Shown here piece after piece: positions 14,714 through 24,470 of a stretch of DNA of 64,000 bases. Both the position numbers and the translations under genes were made by a program. Each line of letters opens with the position of its first letter. Positions within the stretch are counted from its first letter, which is position 1. The stretch is from CAZNKU01 sp045654805 (GTDB lineage Bacteria > Bacillota > Clostridia > Monoglobales > Firm-18). The notes under the pieces were generated by a model. The model searched no databases, had not been told where the DNA came from, and saw nothing but the letters and a program-made list of their open reading frames with translations. The stretch is taken from positions 26,986-90,985 of the forward strand of contig JAZOOD010000067.1 in the NCBI GenBank assembly GCA_045654805.1. Direction: 5' to 3'.

Positions 14714-17239
14714 TTATAGTATAGAATATAAGATTTTTGCAGCTTCGCCTTTAGTAACATTTCTAAGAGGTAATATTGTACCATCCTCATATCCGTTAAT
14801 TGCTCCAAGTTTTATCAATATTTCAAAACCTTCTTTGGCCCAATCAGCAATATCACCTTTGTCTGAAGAAGATATGGTTTCTTTTTCAAGTCCGGATGGA
14901 AGTGTTCTTGAAATTATAGTAGCAGTTTCAGCTCTTGTTATACTATCAAGCGGATTTGCATATAAATATCCATAATTGTTACTTCCTTGTACGATACCAA
15001 GCTTATACAGAGCCTTGAAACTGTTTAATGCCCAATTTGGTATTTTATCCAAATCATCATAAGGTAGTGTTACGTTTTCAAATTCTGTAACATCCAAATC
15101 AAGATAGTTCGTAATCATTACTGCAAATTCTGAACGTGTCATTGATTTACCAGGATTAAATTTTAAGCCTTGTCCAGTTATTTCGCCATTTACTATTTTT
15201 GATGAATACATATATGATAAAATGTCTTTTGCCCAATGATCATTTGTATCTATGAATGGATTTTCATAACTGTTTTCTGTAATTAACGTTGTTGCAAAGG
15301 AAGAAAAACCTTTCGAATTTGTAACAAATACTGTTATTTTTAACGTACCGTCAGGTATAGTAGTTGTAGCAATACCATCTTTATAATCAAAATCAAGTCT
15401 TTTACCATCTGCTTTGATTATAATTTTTTCTTTATCAACAGATAATCCGTTTTTAATATTAATATCAACTTTTAAATTTTTATCATTAACATCTATGTTT
15501 ATGGTATTGTAGACTTCATTCAGACCTTTTACTGTAACAGGTATTTCGACTGTTGTACCACCTGCTTTAACATAGATATTTCCTATTGTATCAAGTATAT
15601 TGTCTGTTGCTGTAAATTTTCCGCCCTCTGTAATTGTACCAATTTCCTCATCACACCACCAGATAAAGCTTTTGTCAGTAGCAATAAGTTTATTATAACC
15701 GGCATATGCCTCAGCAGTTAATGTTATAGATTCTTCACGGTTAATTGTTATAGATTCTGTTGATGAGCCGTTGTTTTTTACAATTATATTTGTGGGATTA
15801 GCAATACATACTATGTTTGTACTGCCTTTAATATTGCCGGATTTTGCAGATACAGTTACCGTTCCGTTGTCATTTGCTGTAAATATTCCGTCTTGAGTAA
15901 TTGTGCTTGTAGTATTCCCGTTTATTGTGTATTCTAAATTAGGTATATCAGTTGCATAAAATGCAGTATCTGAACCCTTAGCAGTTATTTTTATTGATTC
16001 CCCTACTAAAACATAGGAGGTAAGCGGATATACGTTGATTTTATTTAAAATTCCTGTTGGTTTTTGATTATTTTTTAGGAATATAAAGTTTGAGACAGAA
16101 CGTAATTTACCATCTGACGGACTATTTACTAGGGTTGTTACATCTTCCCCTGGAAATTGAACAATATAGCTTGTTGAACCACCTCCATCAAGGTTGATTG
16201 CATCCGTGCAACCTAATTCCTTAAGTCTGTTTGCTAATGTTCTTAATTGTACTCCGTAACTGTAACCTTTTTGTCTTCCGTCAATTGTATAAAGAATTAT
16301 TTTACCTTTATCTGTTATTCCGATAGCTGTTCTTGGGTTTGCACCTGCTTTGAAATCAGTATTAACCTGATTATTTTCTATAAGCATATCGCCTGTTGTA
16401 CCTATGCCTAGTTTAACGTCATTCCAACGGTTATCACCTTCAACACCAAACCTGATTTTAACTTTTTCGCCTGCTTTAATCGATGAAATAAATTCAACAT
16501 ATTCAACGGGAGCATTACTATCTACTGTAATAACAATTTTATCTTCAGGTATTGCTATTGAACCTTCATATTCATTTACTGATTCAACTACTGCACTAAT
16601 TTCGGCACCTAATTTCATTTCTCCTTCAATATCAGTTAATATTACATCAATCCCCTTTGTGGTGCTGTGCGTCTGACTTGAAAAATCATCTGTCATCATA
16701 TATATTGAATATGGTTGACGTAATTTGTTGATATTGTGAATGTGTGTTGAACTGCCGTCTTCTTTGTGTAATATCGAATATACGGTGAATCGAGACATAA
16801 AAGCAGAATTGTCTTCAAGTATTCCAATACCATATTGTGGAGTTTCGGTTTTTGTAATTATCTTTCCATCGGAAATTATATTACTCATAGGAATACCTGT
16901 TTGTAATGAAAAATAGTCTGCATTTACTCCGGCAATGGGAGTTATACCTTTTTTTCTGATATTTGATACTTCGTTACTTATTGTGTTAGTACCATAAAGG
17001 TAATCACCGTGAGTTAATATTGGTTCTATAAAGTCATTGGGAGTATATGTTATATAATTTTCGGTTTGTTGGCCTACTCCGCTTTGGTCACTGTACCATT
17101 GATTATGAGTAGATGAAGTTCCTTGCCCTATATCTATTGTATATCCGTCAATTAGAGTGGAACCTAAAACAGATGCACTTACAGAGGAGGTGGATAGGGC
17201 AAATATTAATAAAAGTGAAATAATACGTGATTTTTTCAT
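14714..17239 (-). CDS. S-layer-anchored phosphodiester-glycosidase (NAGPA-like) protein
   Basis: Large exported protein of 841 residues. A signal peptide (about 1-23, ends VSA) is followed by a long N-terminal region and a NAGPA-type phosphodiester glycosidase domain (about 90-390), with the typical NPRTAIGITDKGKIILYTIDG and CTDAINLDGGGSTSY motifs. Then come Ig-like/Big_2-like repeats (about 395-560), a linker, and three C-terminal SLH repeats (about 665-841: NDHWAKDILSYM, IPNWALNSFKALYKLGIV, IADWAKEGFEILIKLGAI). SLH repeats bind secondary wall polysaccharide. The substrate is unknown; NAGPA domains act on sugar-phosphate diesters, so a wall or teichoic-type polymer is a plausible guess. It is a monocistronic gene with its own promoter and terminator. 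Confidence 0.87.
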   Translation of the reverse strand: MKKSRIISLLLIFALSTSSVSASVLGSTLIDGYTIDIGQGTSSTHNQWYSDQSGVGQQTENYITYTPNDFIEPILTHGDYLYGTNTISNEVSNIRKKGITPIAGVNADYFSLQTGIPMSNIISDGKIITKTETPQYGIGILEDNSAFMSRFTVYSILHKEDGSSTHIHNINKLRQPYSIYMMTDDFSSQTHSTTKGIDVILTDIEGEMKLGAEISAVVESVNEYEGSIAIPEDKIVITVDSNAPVEYVEFISSIKAGEKVKIRFGVEGDNRWNDVKLGIGTTGDMLIENNQVNTDFKAGANPRTAIGITDKGKIILYTIDGRQKGYSYGVQLRTLANRLKELGCTDAINLDGGGSTSYIVQFPGEDVTTLVNSPSDGKLRSVSNFIFLKNNQKPTGILNKINVYPLTSYVLVGESIKITAKGSDTAFYATDIPNLEYTINGNTTSTITQDGIFTANDNGTVTVSAKSGNIKGSTNIVCIANPTNIIVKNNGSSTESITINREESITLTAEAYAGYNKLIATDKSFIWWCDEEIGTITEGGKFTATDNILDTIGNIYVKAGGTTVEIPVTVKGLNEVYNTINIDVNDKNLKVDINIKNGLSVDKEKIIIKADGKRLDFDYKDGIATTTIPDGTLKITVFVTNSKGFSSFATTLITENSYENPFIDTNDHWAKDILSYMYSSKIVNGEITGQGLKFNPGKSMTRSEFAVMITNYLDLDVTEFENVTLPYDDLDKIPNWALNSFKALYKLGIVQGSNNYGYLYANPLDSITRAETATIISRTLPSGLEKETISSSDKGDIADWAKEGFEILIKLGAINGYEDGTILPLRNVTKGEAAKILYSIL

Positions 17240-17278
17240 TATATATTCTCCTTGAAATTTTATTCTACAACACTGAAA

Positions 17279-17307
17279 ATTATATCATACTAAATAGTGG
17301 ATGTAAA
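17279..17307 (-). promoter_or_regulatory. Promoter of the SLH protein gene
   Basis: On the minus strand TTTACA (17302-17307) and TATAAT (17279-17284) are separated by 17 bases. Just upstream the plus strand shows three loosely repeated ATGTxxA units (17301, 17311, 17319), which do not match a known box. Confidence 0.78.
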
Positions 17308-17337
17308 TGAATGTATAAATGTTTAACAAAATATTAA

Positions 17338-18156
17338 TTATTTATACACTATTTTTCCAATAAGGGAAAATAATGAAAAAATAATCAATTCCATAACGAC
17401 AATGCTTGCTCCGGTAGGAGTGTTAAATATTACAGATAATATCATTCCAATGAAGAAATTCAACACAGAAATAATGACAGACGATATTATAACTGATTTA
17501 AAAGTTTTGCAAACTCTCATAGCTGTAAGTGCTGGAAATATTATAAGAGCAGAAATAAGCATTGAGCCCATCATCTTCATACCGATTACTATTACAATTG
17601 CAGATAAAAGAGCAATTAACATATTATAAAAATCTGTATTAATTCCGGTAGCTTTTGCGAATTTTTCATCAAATGTAACTGCGAACAGTTTGTTATATGT
17701 AACGAAATACATTAGTATGATGAATATTGAAAGAGTAATTATCATTGCAATATCTTGATTGTTGATAGCAAGTATGCTACCAAACATATAGTTGTAAATG
17801 TCTGTGTTTGCACCTGAGGAGTATGATATAAAAATAACGCCTATCGCAAGTGATGAAATAGATATTAAAGCAATTGCTGAATCGCCCTTTATTTTGCTAT
17901 TGTCTTTTATTTTTAATAATAAAAAAGCTGTAAAAATAACTACCGGTATAGTAAAATACATAGGGGTAACCTGTAGTGCAGTTGCAACAGCCAATGCACC
18001 AAATGCCACATGAGAAAGTCCGTCACCTATCATAGAAAATCTCTTTAGTACAAGAGTTACTCCCAACAATGCACAACATAATGATACTAATATTCCGCCA
18101 ATTAAAGCTTTTTGTACAAAATCCAATGAAAAAACATTTATAATGTTATTGAGCAT
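17338..18156 (-). CDS. znuB: Zinc/manganese ABC transporter permease (ABC-3 family)
   Basis: Membrane permease of the ZnuB/MntB type, 272 residues from the ATG at 18156 (SD AGGGGTG); a GTG at 18165 is the alternative. About seven to eight hydrophobic helices are visible, with the conserved RFSMIGDGLSHVAFGALA segment after helix 1 and the LISALIIFPALTAM segment late in the protein. It overlaps the ATPase gene by 11 bases. The metal (Zn or Mn) cannot be fixed from sequence. Confidence 0.9.
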   Translation of the reverse strand: MLNNIINVFSLDFVQKALIGGILVSLCCALLGVTLVLKRFSMIGDGLSHVAFGALAVATALQVTPMYFTIPVVIFTAFLLLKIKDNSKIKGDSAIALISISSLAIGVIFISYSSGANTDIYNYMFGSILAINNQDIAMIITLSIFIILMYFVTYNKLFAVTFDEKFAKATGINTDFYNMLIALLSAIVIVIGMKMMGSMLISALIIFPALTAMRVCKTFKSVIISSVIISVLNFFIGMILSVIFNTPTGASIVVMELIIFSLFSLIGKIVYK

Positions 18157-18859
18157 TGTTTTCACCCCTGATCAATTTTTTTGATATATCGTTTTTAAAA
18201 TAATCGGATACATTACCGAAAAATAAAGATTTGTTGCCTAGATGGAGGATGTGCGATGCATTCTCCGTGGCACTTTTAATATCATGGGTGACCATTATAA
18301 CGGTGATATTATGTTCTTTATTCAAATGGTTGATTAATTTATACAGTGATTTTGTTGCCACGGCGTCAAGTCCTGTAACTGGCTCATCTAATAGCAAAAC
18401 ACTTTTTGTTGCACATAATGCTCTTGCAAGCAATACTCTTTGTTGCTGTCCTCCTGATAATTCATGATAACATTTGTTTTTTATATTAGTTATTTCGAGT
18501 AATTCAATATTTCTGTTTGCAATGTATTTTTCTTTTTTAGTATAGAATGGAAAGAATCTCTGACTGTTTACACATCCTGATATTACAACCTCATATACCG
18601 ATGCGGGAAAGTTTTTTTGCACATCAGTATGTTGAGGTAAATAGCCTATTTCCTTTGAAATAATTCCATTTCCAAATGATATCTTTCCTTTTTGGGGTTT
18701 TATAATACCTAAAATACCATTAATAAGAGTTGTTTTTCCGGAACCGTTTTCTCCTACAATACAAAGATAATCGCCTTCATTAAGCTCAAATGATACATCA
18801 GAAAGAACTATATTCCCATCATATTGAAATTCAAGATTTTTGCAGGATATTAATGACAT
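18146..18859 (-). CDS. znuC: Zinc/manganese ABC transporter ATP-binding protein
   Basis: ABC ATPase of 237 residues energising the adjacent permease. It has Walker A GENGSGKT, Q-loop GYLPQ, signature LSGGQQQRVLLARAL, Walker B VLLLDEP and the switch His in MVTHD. The ATG shares a base with the stop of the binding-protein gene (TAATG). The order binding protein-ATPase-permease on one transcript is standard for metal importers. Confidence 0.93.
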   Translation of the reverse strand: MSLISCKNLEFQYDGNIVLSDVSFELNEGDYLCIVGENGSGKTTLINGILGIIKPQKGKISFGNGIISKEIGYLPQHTDVQKNFPASVYEVVISGCVNSQRFFPFYTKKEKYIANRNIELLEITNIKNKCYHELSGGQQQRVLLARALCATKSVLLLDEPVTGLDAVATKSLYKLINHLNKEHNITVIMVTHDIKSATENASHILHLGNKSLFFGNVSDYFKNDISKKLIRGENNAQ

Positions 18860-19725
18860 TATTTAAGTGCCTCCTTAAGATGTTTTAAATTTTGTTTCAT
18901 AAGCGAAATATATGTTTCTCCTGAATTAAATTCGTCAATTGTTACATTATGACAGGAATGGAGGAGGAGCTTGTCTGCGGTTGTTTCGCTTTGTATTGTA
19001 TCAGCAATCTTTTGGTTAGAAAATTCGATATAAAATACATATTCAATTGTTTCATCATTGATTTTCTCAATTATTTTTGATAATGTCTGTACACTTGGTT
19101 CAGCTTCTTCAGAACAACTTGGAAAAGCTGAAATATAATTAAATCCATAATCATTCATAAAGTATGAAAATGGAAATCTATCAGCAAAAACTAATGTTTT
19201 ATCAGCAGAATTAATTGCAAGGTTATTAAATTCTATATCAAGATTATTAATTTTTTCGTCAAACTTATTTTTTTTATCCTGATATTTTGGGTTATCTATT
19301 GTTTGATATATCTTATCTGAAATAAGTTTAGCATTCTTAACCGATGTCCATATATGTTCATCATGCATATCTGGAATTGGATTAACAACATCAATTGCCT
19401 TGATTATTTTTGTTTTATCTGTATCTATAGAAGAAAGTATTGTTTCAACCCAGTTTTCGGATTCGCCACCCGTATAAATAAAAATATCAGCATTTTTTAT
19501 AGATAAAATATCCTGTGCTGTAGGGTCATAAGTGTGACTTTCCATACCTGGTTTTAACAACATTGTTACGTTTGCATCATCTCCGCAAATTTCCTTTGCA
19601 AAACTGTAATATGGAAATATTGTTGTTACAATTTGCATTTTGTCTGTTGTGTTATCTGAGATATTACAGGCAGATAAATTAAATATTAAAATTATTAAAA
19701 TAAATATTGAAATTGTTTTTTTCAT
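18859..19725 (-). CDS. znuA: Metal-binding lipoprotein of zinc/manganese ABC importer
   Basis: Substrate-binding lipoprotein of the cluster A-I family, 288 residues. The signal peptide ends in the lipobox LSAC (Cys20). Candidate metal ligands are the His in GMESHTYDP, the His in DEHIW and acidic residues in EEAEPS; the third-ligand region reads FADRFPFSYF, a variant common in clostridial homologues rather than the HxxF of E. coli ZnuA. A His-rich loop is absent. It is first in the operon, behind a promoter whose spacer is a perfect inverted repeat. Confidence 0.88.
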   Translation of the reverse strand: MKKTISIFILIILIFNLSACNISDNTTDKMQIVTTIFPYYSFAKEICGDDANVTMLLKPGMESHTYDPTAQDILSIKNADIFIYTGGESENWVETILSSIDTDKTKIIKAIDVVNPIPDMHDEHIWTSVKNAKLISDKIYQTIDNPKYQDKKNKFDEKINNLDIEFNNLAINSADKTLVFADRFPFSYFMNDYGFNYISAFPSCSEEAEPSVQTLSKIIEKINDETIEYVFYIEFSNQKIADTIQSETTADKLLLHSCHNVTIDEFNSGETYISLMKQNLKHLKEALK

Positions 19726-19764
19726 AAATTATAACCCCTTTGAATTCTAGTCCAACATAAAAAT

Positions 19765-19793
19765 ATTATATAACTTCGGTTATATAAAGTCAA
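19765..19793 (-). promoter_or_regulatory. Metal-transporter promoter with palindromic operator
   Basis: On the minus strand TTGACT (19788-19793) and TATAAT (19765-19770) are 17 bases apart. The spacer and -10 are covered by a perfect inverted repeat, TTATATAAC-N4-GTTATATAA (19766-19787). A repressor bound there would block polymerase. A Fur/Zur- or MntR-family repressor is the natural guess. Confidence 0.75.
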
Positions 19794-19794
19794 T

Positions 19795-19832
19795 AAAAAA
19801 GACTGCTGAGTGAATAACTTCAGCAATCTTTA
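19795..19832 (-). terminator. Terminator of the mrp gene
   Basis: Reading the minus strand, AAGATTGCTGA pairs with TCAGCAGTCTT (one G-T pair), with a 10-base loop and a run of six T. It lies just downstream of the mrp stop codon. Confidence 0.8.
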
Positions 19833-19837
19833 ATGTG

Positions 19838-20662
19838 TTATAAAGTTTCAAGCTTTGCAACGATTTCCTCAAGTCCTGTTGTATCTGCAGTTTCTATTGC
19901 ACCGCCGTCACAAAGCAATGCAAGCTGTGGGTTAATTGGTAATGTTCCTATTGCAGGGATGTTGAATCTTTCTGCAATATCCTTAATATGGCTCTCTCCG
20001 TAGATGTAATGCTTTTCATTACAGTTAGGGCATTTAAAATATGACATATTTTCAACTATACCCAAAACAGGAATATTCATCATATTTGCCATCTTAACAG
20101 CTTTCTCAACAATCATTGATACTAATTCCTGTGGTGAAGTAACAACAACAATACCCTTTATTGGAATAGACTGAAATACTGTAAGAGGAACATCGCCTGT
20201 TCCAGGAGGCATATCTATGAACATATAGTCAACGTCTTCCCATATAACGTCTGTCCAGAATTGTTTTACCGTACCTGCAATAACAGGACCTCTCCATACA
20301 ACAGGGTCAGTTTCATCAGGTAACATAAGATTTAGAGATATTACGTCAATACCTCCAAAGGTTTTTGCTGGAATAATACCGTCGTCAGTACCCATAATTT
20401 CTGAGCTTATACCAAATGCTTTTGGAATAGATGGTCCTGTAATATCCGCATCAAGAATAGCTGTATGATATTTTTTGTTATTCATTGCAACGGATAAAAG
20501 GGAGGTAACCATTGATTTACCAACACCGCCTTTGCCGCTGACAACAGCAATAACATTTTTAATATTTGATTTTGCATTGGGCTTTTCCAAAAAACTTTTT
20601 GGGTCTCTTTCAGAACAGTTAGCCGTGCAAGTTTCACAGTTATGTGTGCAATTTTCACTCAT
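19838..20662 (-). CDS. Mrp/NBP35-type iron-sulfur carrier ATPase
   Basis: P-loop ATPase that carries and delivers [4Fe-4S] clusters to apoproteins. At 274 residues it has an N-terminal Cys cluster (C5, C9, C12 and C16 in CTHNCETCTANC) as in NBP35, a deviant Walker A (GKGGVGKS, about 44-51), the DMPPGTGD motif, and the cluster-bridging CPNC (about 207-210). It would serve the Fe-S enzymes of an anaerobe, such as the neighbouring PFOR. The gene is monocistronic with its own promoter and terminator. Confidence 0.92.
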   Translation of the reverse strand: MSENCTHNCETCTANCSERDPKSFLEKPNAKSNIKNVIAVVSGKGGVGKSMVTSLLSVAMNNKKYHTAILDADITGPSIPKAFGISSEIMGTDDGIIPAKTFGGIDVISLNLMLPDETDPVVWRGPVIAGTVKQFWTDVIWEDVDYMFIDMPPGTGDVPLTVFQSIPIKGIVVVTSPQELVSMIVEKAVKMANMMNIPVLGIVENMSYFKCPNCNEKHYIYGESHIKDIAERFNIPAIGTLPINPQLALLCDGGAIETADTTGLEEIVAKLETL

Positions 20663-20696
20663 TTCAAAAACCTCCGTGAATATTTTTTATATTAAT

Positions 20697-20725
20697 ATTT
20701 TACAATTTTTTTTAATATATGTCAA
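20697..20725 (-). promoter_or_regulatory. Promoter of the mrp gene
   Basis: On the minus strand TTGACA (20720-20725), a 17-base spacer and TAAAAT (20697-20702). The GGAGG SD and ATG follow about 35 bases on. Confidence 0.8.
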
Positions 20726-20798
20726 CAAAGTTAAATTTTTATGTAAATTATTATTGAGTTACATTGTTAATTTTTGTCTTTTTATGTGCATTGTGACC

Positions 20799-20827
20799 TT
20801 GACATCATTGAATAATATTGATATAAT
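20799..20827 (+). promoter_or_regulatory. Consensus promoter of nifJ
   Basis: TTGACA (20799-20804) and TATAAT (20822-20827) have a 17-base spacer, an exact consensus fitting a highly expressed central-metabolism gene. The leader is about 70 bases. Apart from the two divergent promoters I see nothing else in the 20663-20903 spacer. Confidence 0.9.
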
Positions 20828-20903
20828 AATTAATGGCATATTATGTGCTTAATTTATTATATATCTATTAAGATATTATATATTTGTAAGGAGGAAACGT
20901 TTC

Positions 20904-23900
20904 ATGGCAAGAAAAATGAAAACAATGGACGGTAATAATGCTGCTGCTTGGGCGTCATATGCGTTTACTGATGTAGCTTGTATTTATCCGATTACTCCAT
21001 CATCTGTTATGGCCGAAGTAACAGACGAATGGTCCGTTGAAAAAAAAGAAAACATTTTCGGACAGCCTGTAAAGGTTGTAGAAATGCAGTCAGAAGCCGG
21101 TGCAGCAGGTGCTGTTCATGGTTCTTTGGCAGCAGGTGCTTTAACAACAACTTATACTGCATCTCAGGGATTGCTTCTTATGATTCCTAATATGTACAAG
21201 ATGGCAGGTGAATTGTTACCATCAGTTATCCATGTAAGTGCGCGTTGCGTAGCTTCACATGCTCTTAACATTTTTGGTGACCATTCTGACGTTATGGCTT
21301 GTCGTCAGACAGGTTATGCAATGCTTTGTTCCAACAGTGCACAGGAAGTTATGGATCTTGGTGCAGTTGCTCATCTTGCAGCTATTAAGGGTAAGGTTCC
21401 TTTCCTTCATTTCTTTGACGGTTTCAGAACATCTCATGAAATTGATAAGATTGAATGCTGGGATTATGCAGATTTAAAAGATATGGTAGATATGGATGCT
21501 GTTAAAGAGTTTAGAAATAATGCTCTTAATCCAGAACATCCTGTACTACGCGGTTCTGCACAAAACCCAGATATTTTCTTCCAGAACAGAGAAGCTTGTA
21601 ACACATATTACAATAATGTTCCTGCTATTGTTGAAGAATATATGAATAAAGTTAATGAGAAAATCGGTACAAACTATGGTTTGGTTAACTACTACGGTGC
21701 TCCTGATGCAACAAAGGTTTTGGTTGCTATGGGTTCAGTATGCGAAACTATTGAAGAAACTATCGATTATCTTACAAAGAAAGGTGAAAAAGTTGGTCTT
21801 ATCAAAGTTCATCTTTACAGACCTTTCCCTGTTGACGCTTTCTTGAAGGCAGTTCCTGCATCTTGTAAGAAGATTGCTGTTCTTGACAGAACAAAGGAAC
21901 CTGGTTCAATTGGTGAACCTATGTATCTTGATGTATGTGCTTGCTATGCAGGTAATGCTGACGCTCCAATGATTATCGGCGGTAGATACGGTCTTGGTTC
22001 AAAAGACACTATCCCTGCAGATATTATCGCTGCTTACAAGAACCTTGATGCTGAAAACCCTGTTAAGGGCTTTACACTATCAATCATAGATGACGTAACT
22101 AACCTTTCACTTCCAAGAGAAGAAAATCCAAACACAGCTGCTGAAGGTCTTACATCATGTAAGTTCTGGGGTCTTGGTTCTGATGGTACAGTTGGTGCTA
22201 ACAAAGATTCTATCAAAATCATCGGTGACCATACAGACTTGTATGCTCAGGCATATTTTGATTACGACTCTAAAAAATCAGGCGGTATTACAGTATCTCA
22301 CTTGAGATTCGGTAAGAATCCTATTAAGTCCACATATTTGATTAACAAAGCTGACTTTGTTGCTTGTCACAATCCATCATATGTTAACAAATACGATATG
22401 GTTGACGATTTGGTTCCTGGCGGCAAATTCCTACTTAACTGCGCTTGGTCTGTTGAAGAGCTTTCAGCTCATTTGCCGGCTAAGATGAAGAAGTATATTG
22501 CTGAAAATAACATTTCACTTTATACAATCGATGCTATAGGTATTGCTAAGGACATCGGTCTTGGCAACAAAACTTCTATCGTACTTCAGTCTGCATTCTT
22601 TAAATTGGCTAACGTTATCCCATTTGAAGAAGCTGTTGAATACATGAAGGCTGCTGTTGTTAAGAAGTTCAGCAAAAAGGGTGAAAGTATTGTTAACATG
22701 AACCACCAGGCTATTGCTCTTGGTGCTGAAAATGTTAAAGAAGTTGCTGTTCCTGCTGATTGGAAAAACGCTGTTGAAGAAAACTGTGCAGAAGACAGAG
22801 ATGTTCCTGCATTTGTTAAGAATATTCTTGAACCATGCACAGCTCAGAGAGGTAACAAGCTTCCTGTATCTACATTTATGGATATGGTAGACGGTCACTT
22901 GCCACAGGGTATGGCTGCATATGAAAAACGTGGTATTGCTGTTGACGTTCCTGAATGGGATGTTACAAAGTGTATCCAGTGTAACCAGTGTGCTGCTGTA
23001 TGTCCTCATGCTGCAATTCGTCCTATCGTACTAAATGATGAAGAAGTTGCTAACGCTCCTGAAGGTATGAAGATGAAGCCTATGACAGGTAAGCCACAGT
23101 ACAAATTTGCTATGGTTGTGTCACCACTTGACTGTTCAGGTTGCGGTAACTGTACAAAAGTTTGTCCTGAAAAGGTACAGGCTCTTTCAATGAAGCCTCT
23201 TGCTTCACAGATGGAAGAACAAGCTATTTTTGCATATGGTATTAAGACATCTGTTAAAGATGATGTTATAAACGCTCCACTTAATGTTAAGAATTCACAG
23301 TTCCGTCAGCCATTGCTTGAATTCTCAGGTGCTTGTGCTGGTTGTGGTGAAACACCATACGCTAAGTTGATTACACAAATTTGCGGTGACAAAACATATA
23401 TTTCAAATGCAACAGGTTGTTCATCAATCTGGGCTGGTTCCGCACCTTCAACACCATACACAGTTAACCACGAAGGTCACGGTCCTGCATGGGCTAACTC
23501 ATTGTTCGAAGACAATGCTGAACATGGTCTTGGTATGGCTGTTGCAGCAAAACAGCTAAGAGCTCGTCTTGCTGAAAAACTTGAAAAGCTTGAAAATGCT
23601 GACGTTAAAGCTGCAGTTGCAGATTGGAAAGCAACTTACGAAGATATTAACGCAAACGCTGACGCTACTAAGAAACTTGTTGCTGCTTTAGAAGCATGCG
23701 GTTGTGACTCTGCTAAGGAAATCCTTGATATGAAGGAATACTTGTCCAAGAAGGCAGTTTGGATCTTCGGTGGTGACGGTTGGGCTTATGATATCGGTTT
23801 TGGTGGTCTTGATCACGTTCTTGCTTCTGGTGAAGATGTAAACGTTATGGTATTCGATACTGAAGTTTACTCAAACACAGGCGGTCAGGCTTCTAAGTCT

Positions 23901-24404
23901 ACACCTACAGGTGCTGTTGCACAGTTTGCTGCAGGCGGTAAGCCAATCAAGAAGAAGAATCTTGCTGAAATCGCTATGTCCTACGGCTATGTATATGTAG
24001 CACAAGTTGCTATGGGTTATGATGCTAACCAGACAGTTAAAGCTATTAAAGAAGCTGTTGCTTACAACGGTCCTTCATTGATTATCGGTTATGCTCCATG
24101 TATCAACCATGGTATCAAGGGTGGTATGACAGATACTCAGAAAGTTATCAAAAACGCTGTTTTGGCTGGTTACTGGCATACATTCAGATTTGACCCAACA
24201 CTTGCTGCAGAAGGAAAGAATCCTTTCCAGATGGATTCTAAAGAACCTACAGCATCATACAATGACTTTATTATGAACGAAGTTCGTTACAGCTCATTGG
24301 CTCGTAAGTTCCCTGAAAAGGCAGAAGAATTGTTCAAGGCTGCTGAAGCTCAGGCTAAAGAAAAGTATGAACATTGGTCAAAATACAGCAAACTATTCGA
24401 ATAA
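20904..24404 (+). CDS. nifJ: Pyruvate:ferredoxin (flavodoxin) oxidoreductase
   Basis: Single-chain homodimeric PFOR of 1166 residues. It converts pyruvate and CoA to acetyl-CoA and CO2, reducing ferredoxin. Domains in order: the pyrimidine-binding domain (GNNAAAWASYAFTDVACIYPITPSS, EMQSEAGAAGAVHG), the transketolase-C-like domain, the gamma domain (FWGLGSDGTVGANKDSIK), two [4Fe-4S] ferredoxin motifs (CIQCNQCAAVCPHA; CSGCGNCTKVCPEK), and the TPP domain (GACAGCGETPYAKL, GGDGWAYDIGFGGLDHVLASGEDVNV). The SD is GGAGG and a strong terminator follows. Codon choice (many AAC, TTC and CTT) differs from neighbours in the way expected of a very highly expressed gene. Confidence 0.98.
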   Translation: MARKMKTMDGNNAAAWASYAFTDVACIYPITPSSVMAEVTDEWSVEKKENIFGQPVKVVEMQSEAGAAGAVHGSLAAGALTTTYTASQGLLLMIPNMYKMAGELLPSVIHVSARCVASHALNIFGDHSDVMACRQTGYAMLCSNSAQEVMDLGAVAHLAAIKGKVPFLHFFDGFRTSHEIDKIECWDYADLKDMVDMDAVKEFRNNALNPEHPVLRGSAQNPDIFFQNREACNTYYNNVPAIVEEYMNKVNEKIGTNYGLVNYYGAPDATKVLVAMGSVCETIEETIDYLTKKGEKVGLIKVHLYRPFPVDAFLKAVPASCKKIAVLDRTKEPGSIGEPMYLDVCACYAGNADAPMIIGGRYGLGSKDTIPADIIAAYKNLDAENPVKGFTLSIIDDVTNLSLPREENPNTAAEGLTSCKFWGLGSDGTVGANKDSIKIIGDHTDLYAQAYFDYDSKKSGGITVSHLRFGKNPIKSTYLINKADFVACHNPSYVNKYDMVDDLVPGGKFLLNCAWSVEELSAHLPAKMKKYIAENNISLYTIDAIGIAKDIGLGNKTSIVLQSAFFKLANVIPFEEAVEYMKAAVVKKFSKKGESIVNMNHQAIALGAENVKEVAVPADWKNAVEENCAEDRDVPAFVKNILEPCTAQRGNKLPVSTFMDMVDGHLPQGMAAYEKRGIAVDVPEWDVTKCIQCNQCAAVCPHAAIRPIVLNDEEVANAPEGMKMKPMTGKPQYKFAMVVSPLDCSGCGNCTKVCPEKVQALSMKPLASQMEEQAIFAYGIKTSVKDDVINAPLNVKNSQFRQPLLEFSGACAGCGETPYAKLITQICGDKTYISNATGCSSIWAGSAPSTPYTVNHEGHGPAWANSLFEDNAEHGLGMAVAAKQLRARLAEKLEKLENADVKAAVADWKATYEDINANADATKKLVAALEACGCDSAKEILDMKEYLSKKAVWIFGGDGWAYDIGFGGLDHVLASGEDVNVMVFDTEVYSNTGGQASKSTPTGAVAQFAAGGKPIKKKNLAEIAMSYGYVYVAQVAMGYDANQTVKAIKEAVAYNGPSLIIGYAPCINHGIKGGMTDTQKVIKNAVLAGYWHTFRFDPTLAAEGKNPFQMDSKEPTASYNDFIMNEVRYSSLARKFPEKAEELFKAAEAQAKEKYEHWSKYSKLFE

Positions 24405-24425
24405 TCCTTACAAGTATTTGAATAA

Positions 24426-24458
24426 AAAACTCCTGTGGGTACATCCCACAGGAGTTTT
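24426..24458. terminator. Bidirectional terminator between nifJ and mntP
   Basis: A 14-bp perfect stem, AAAACTCCTGTGGG with CCCACAGGAGTTTT, and a TACAT loop. T-runs follow on both strands. Confidence 0.92.
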
Positions 24459-24470
24459 GTTTTATTAATT

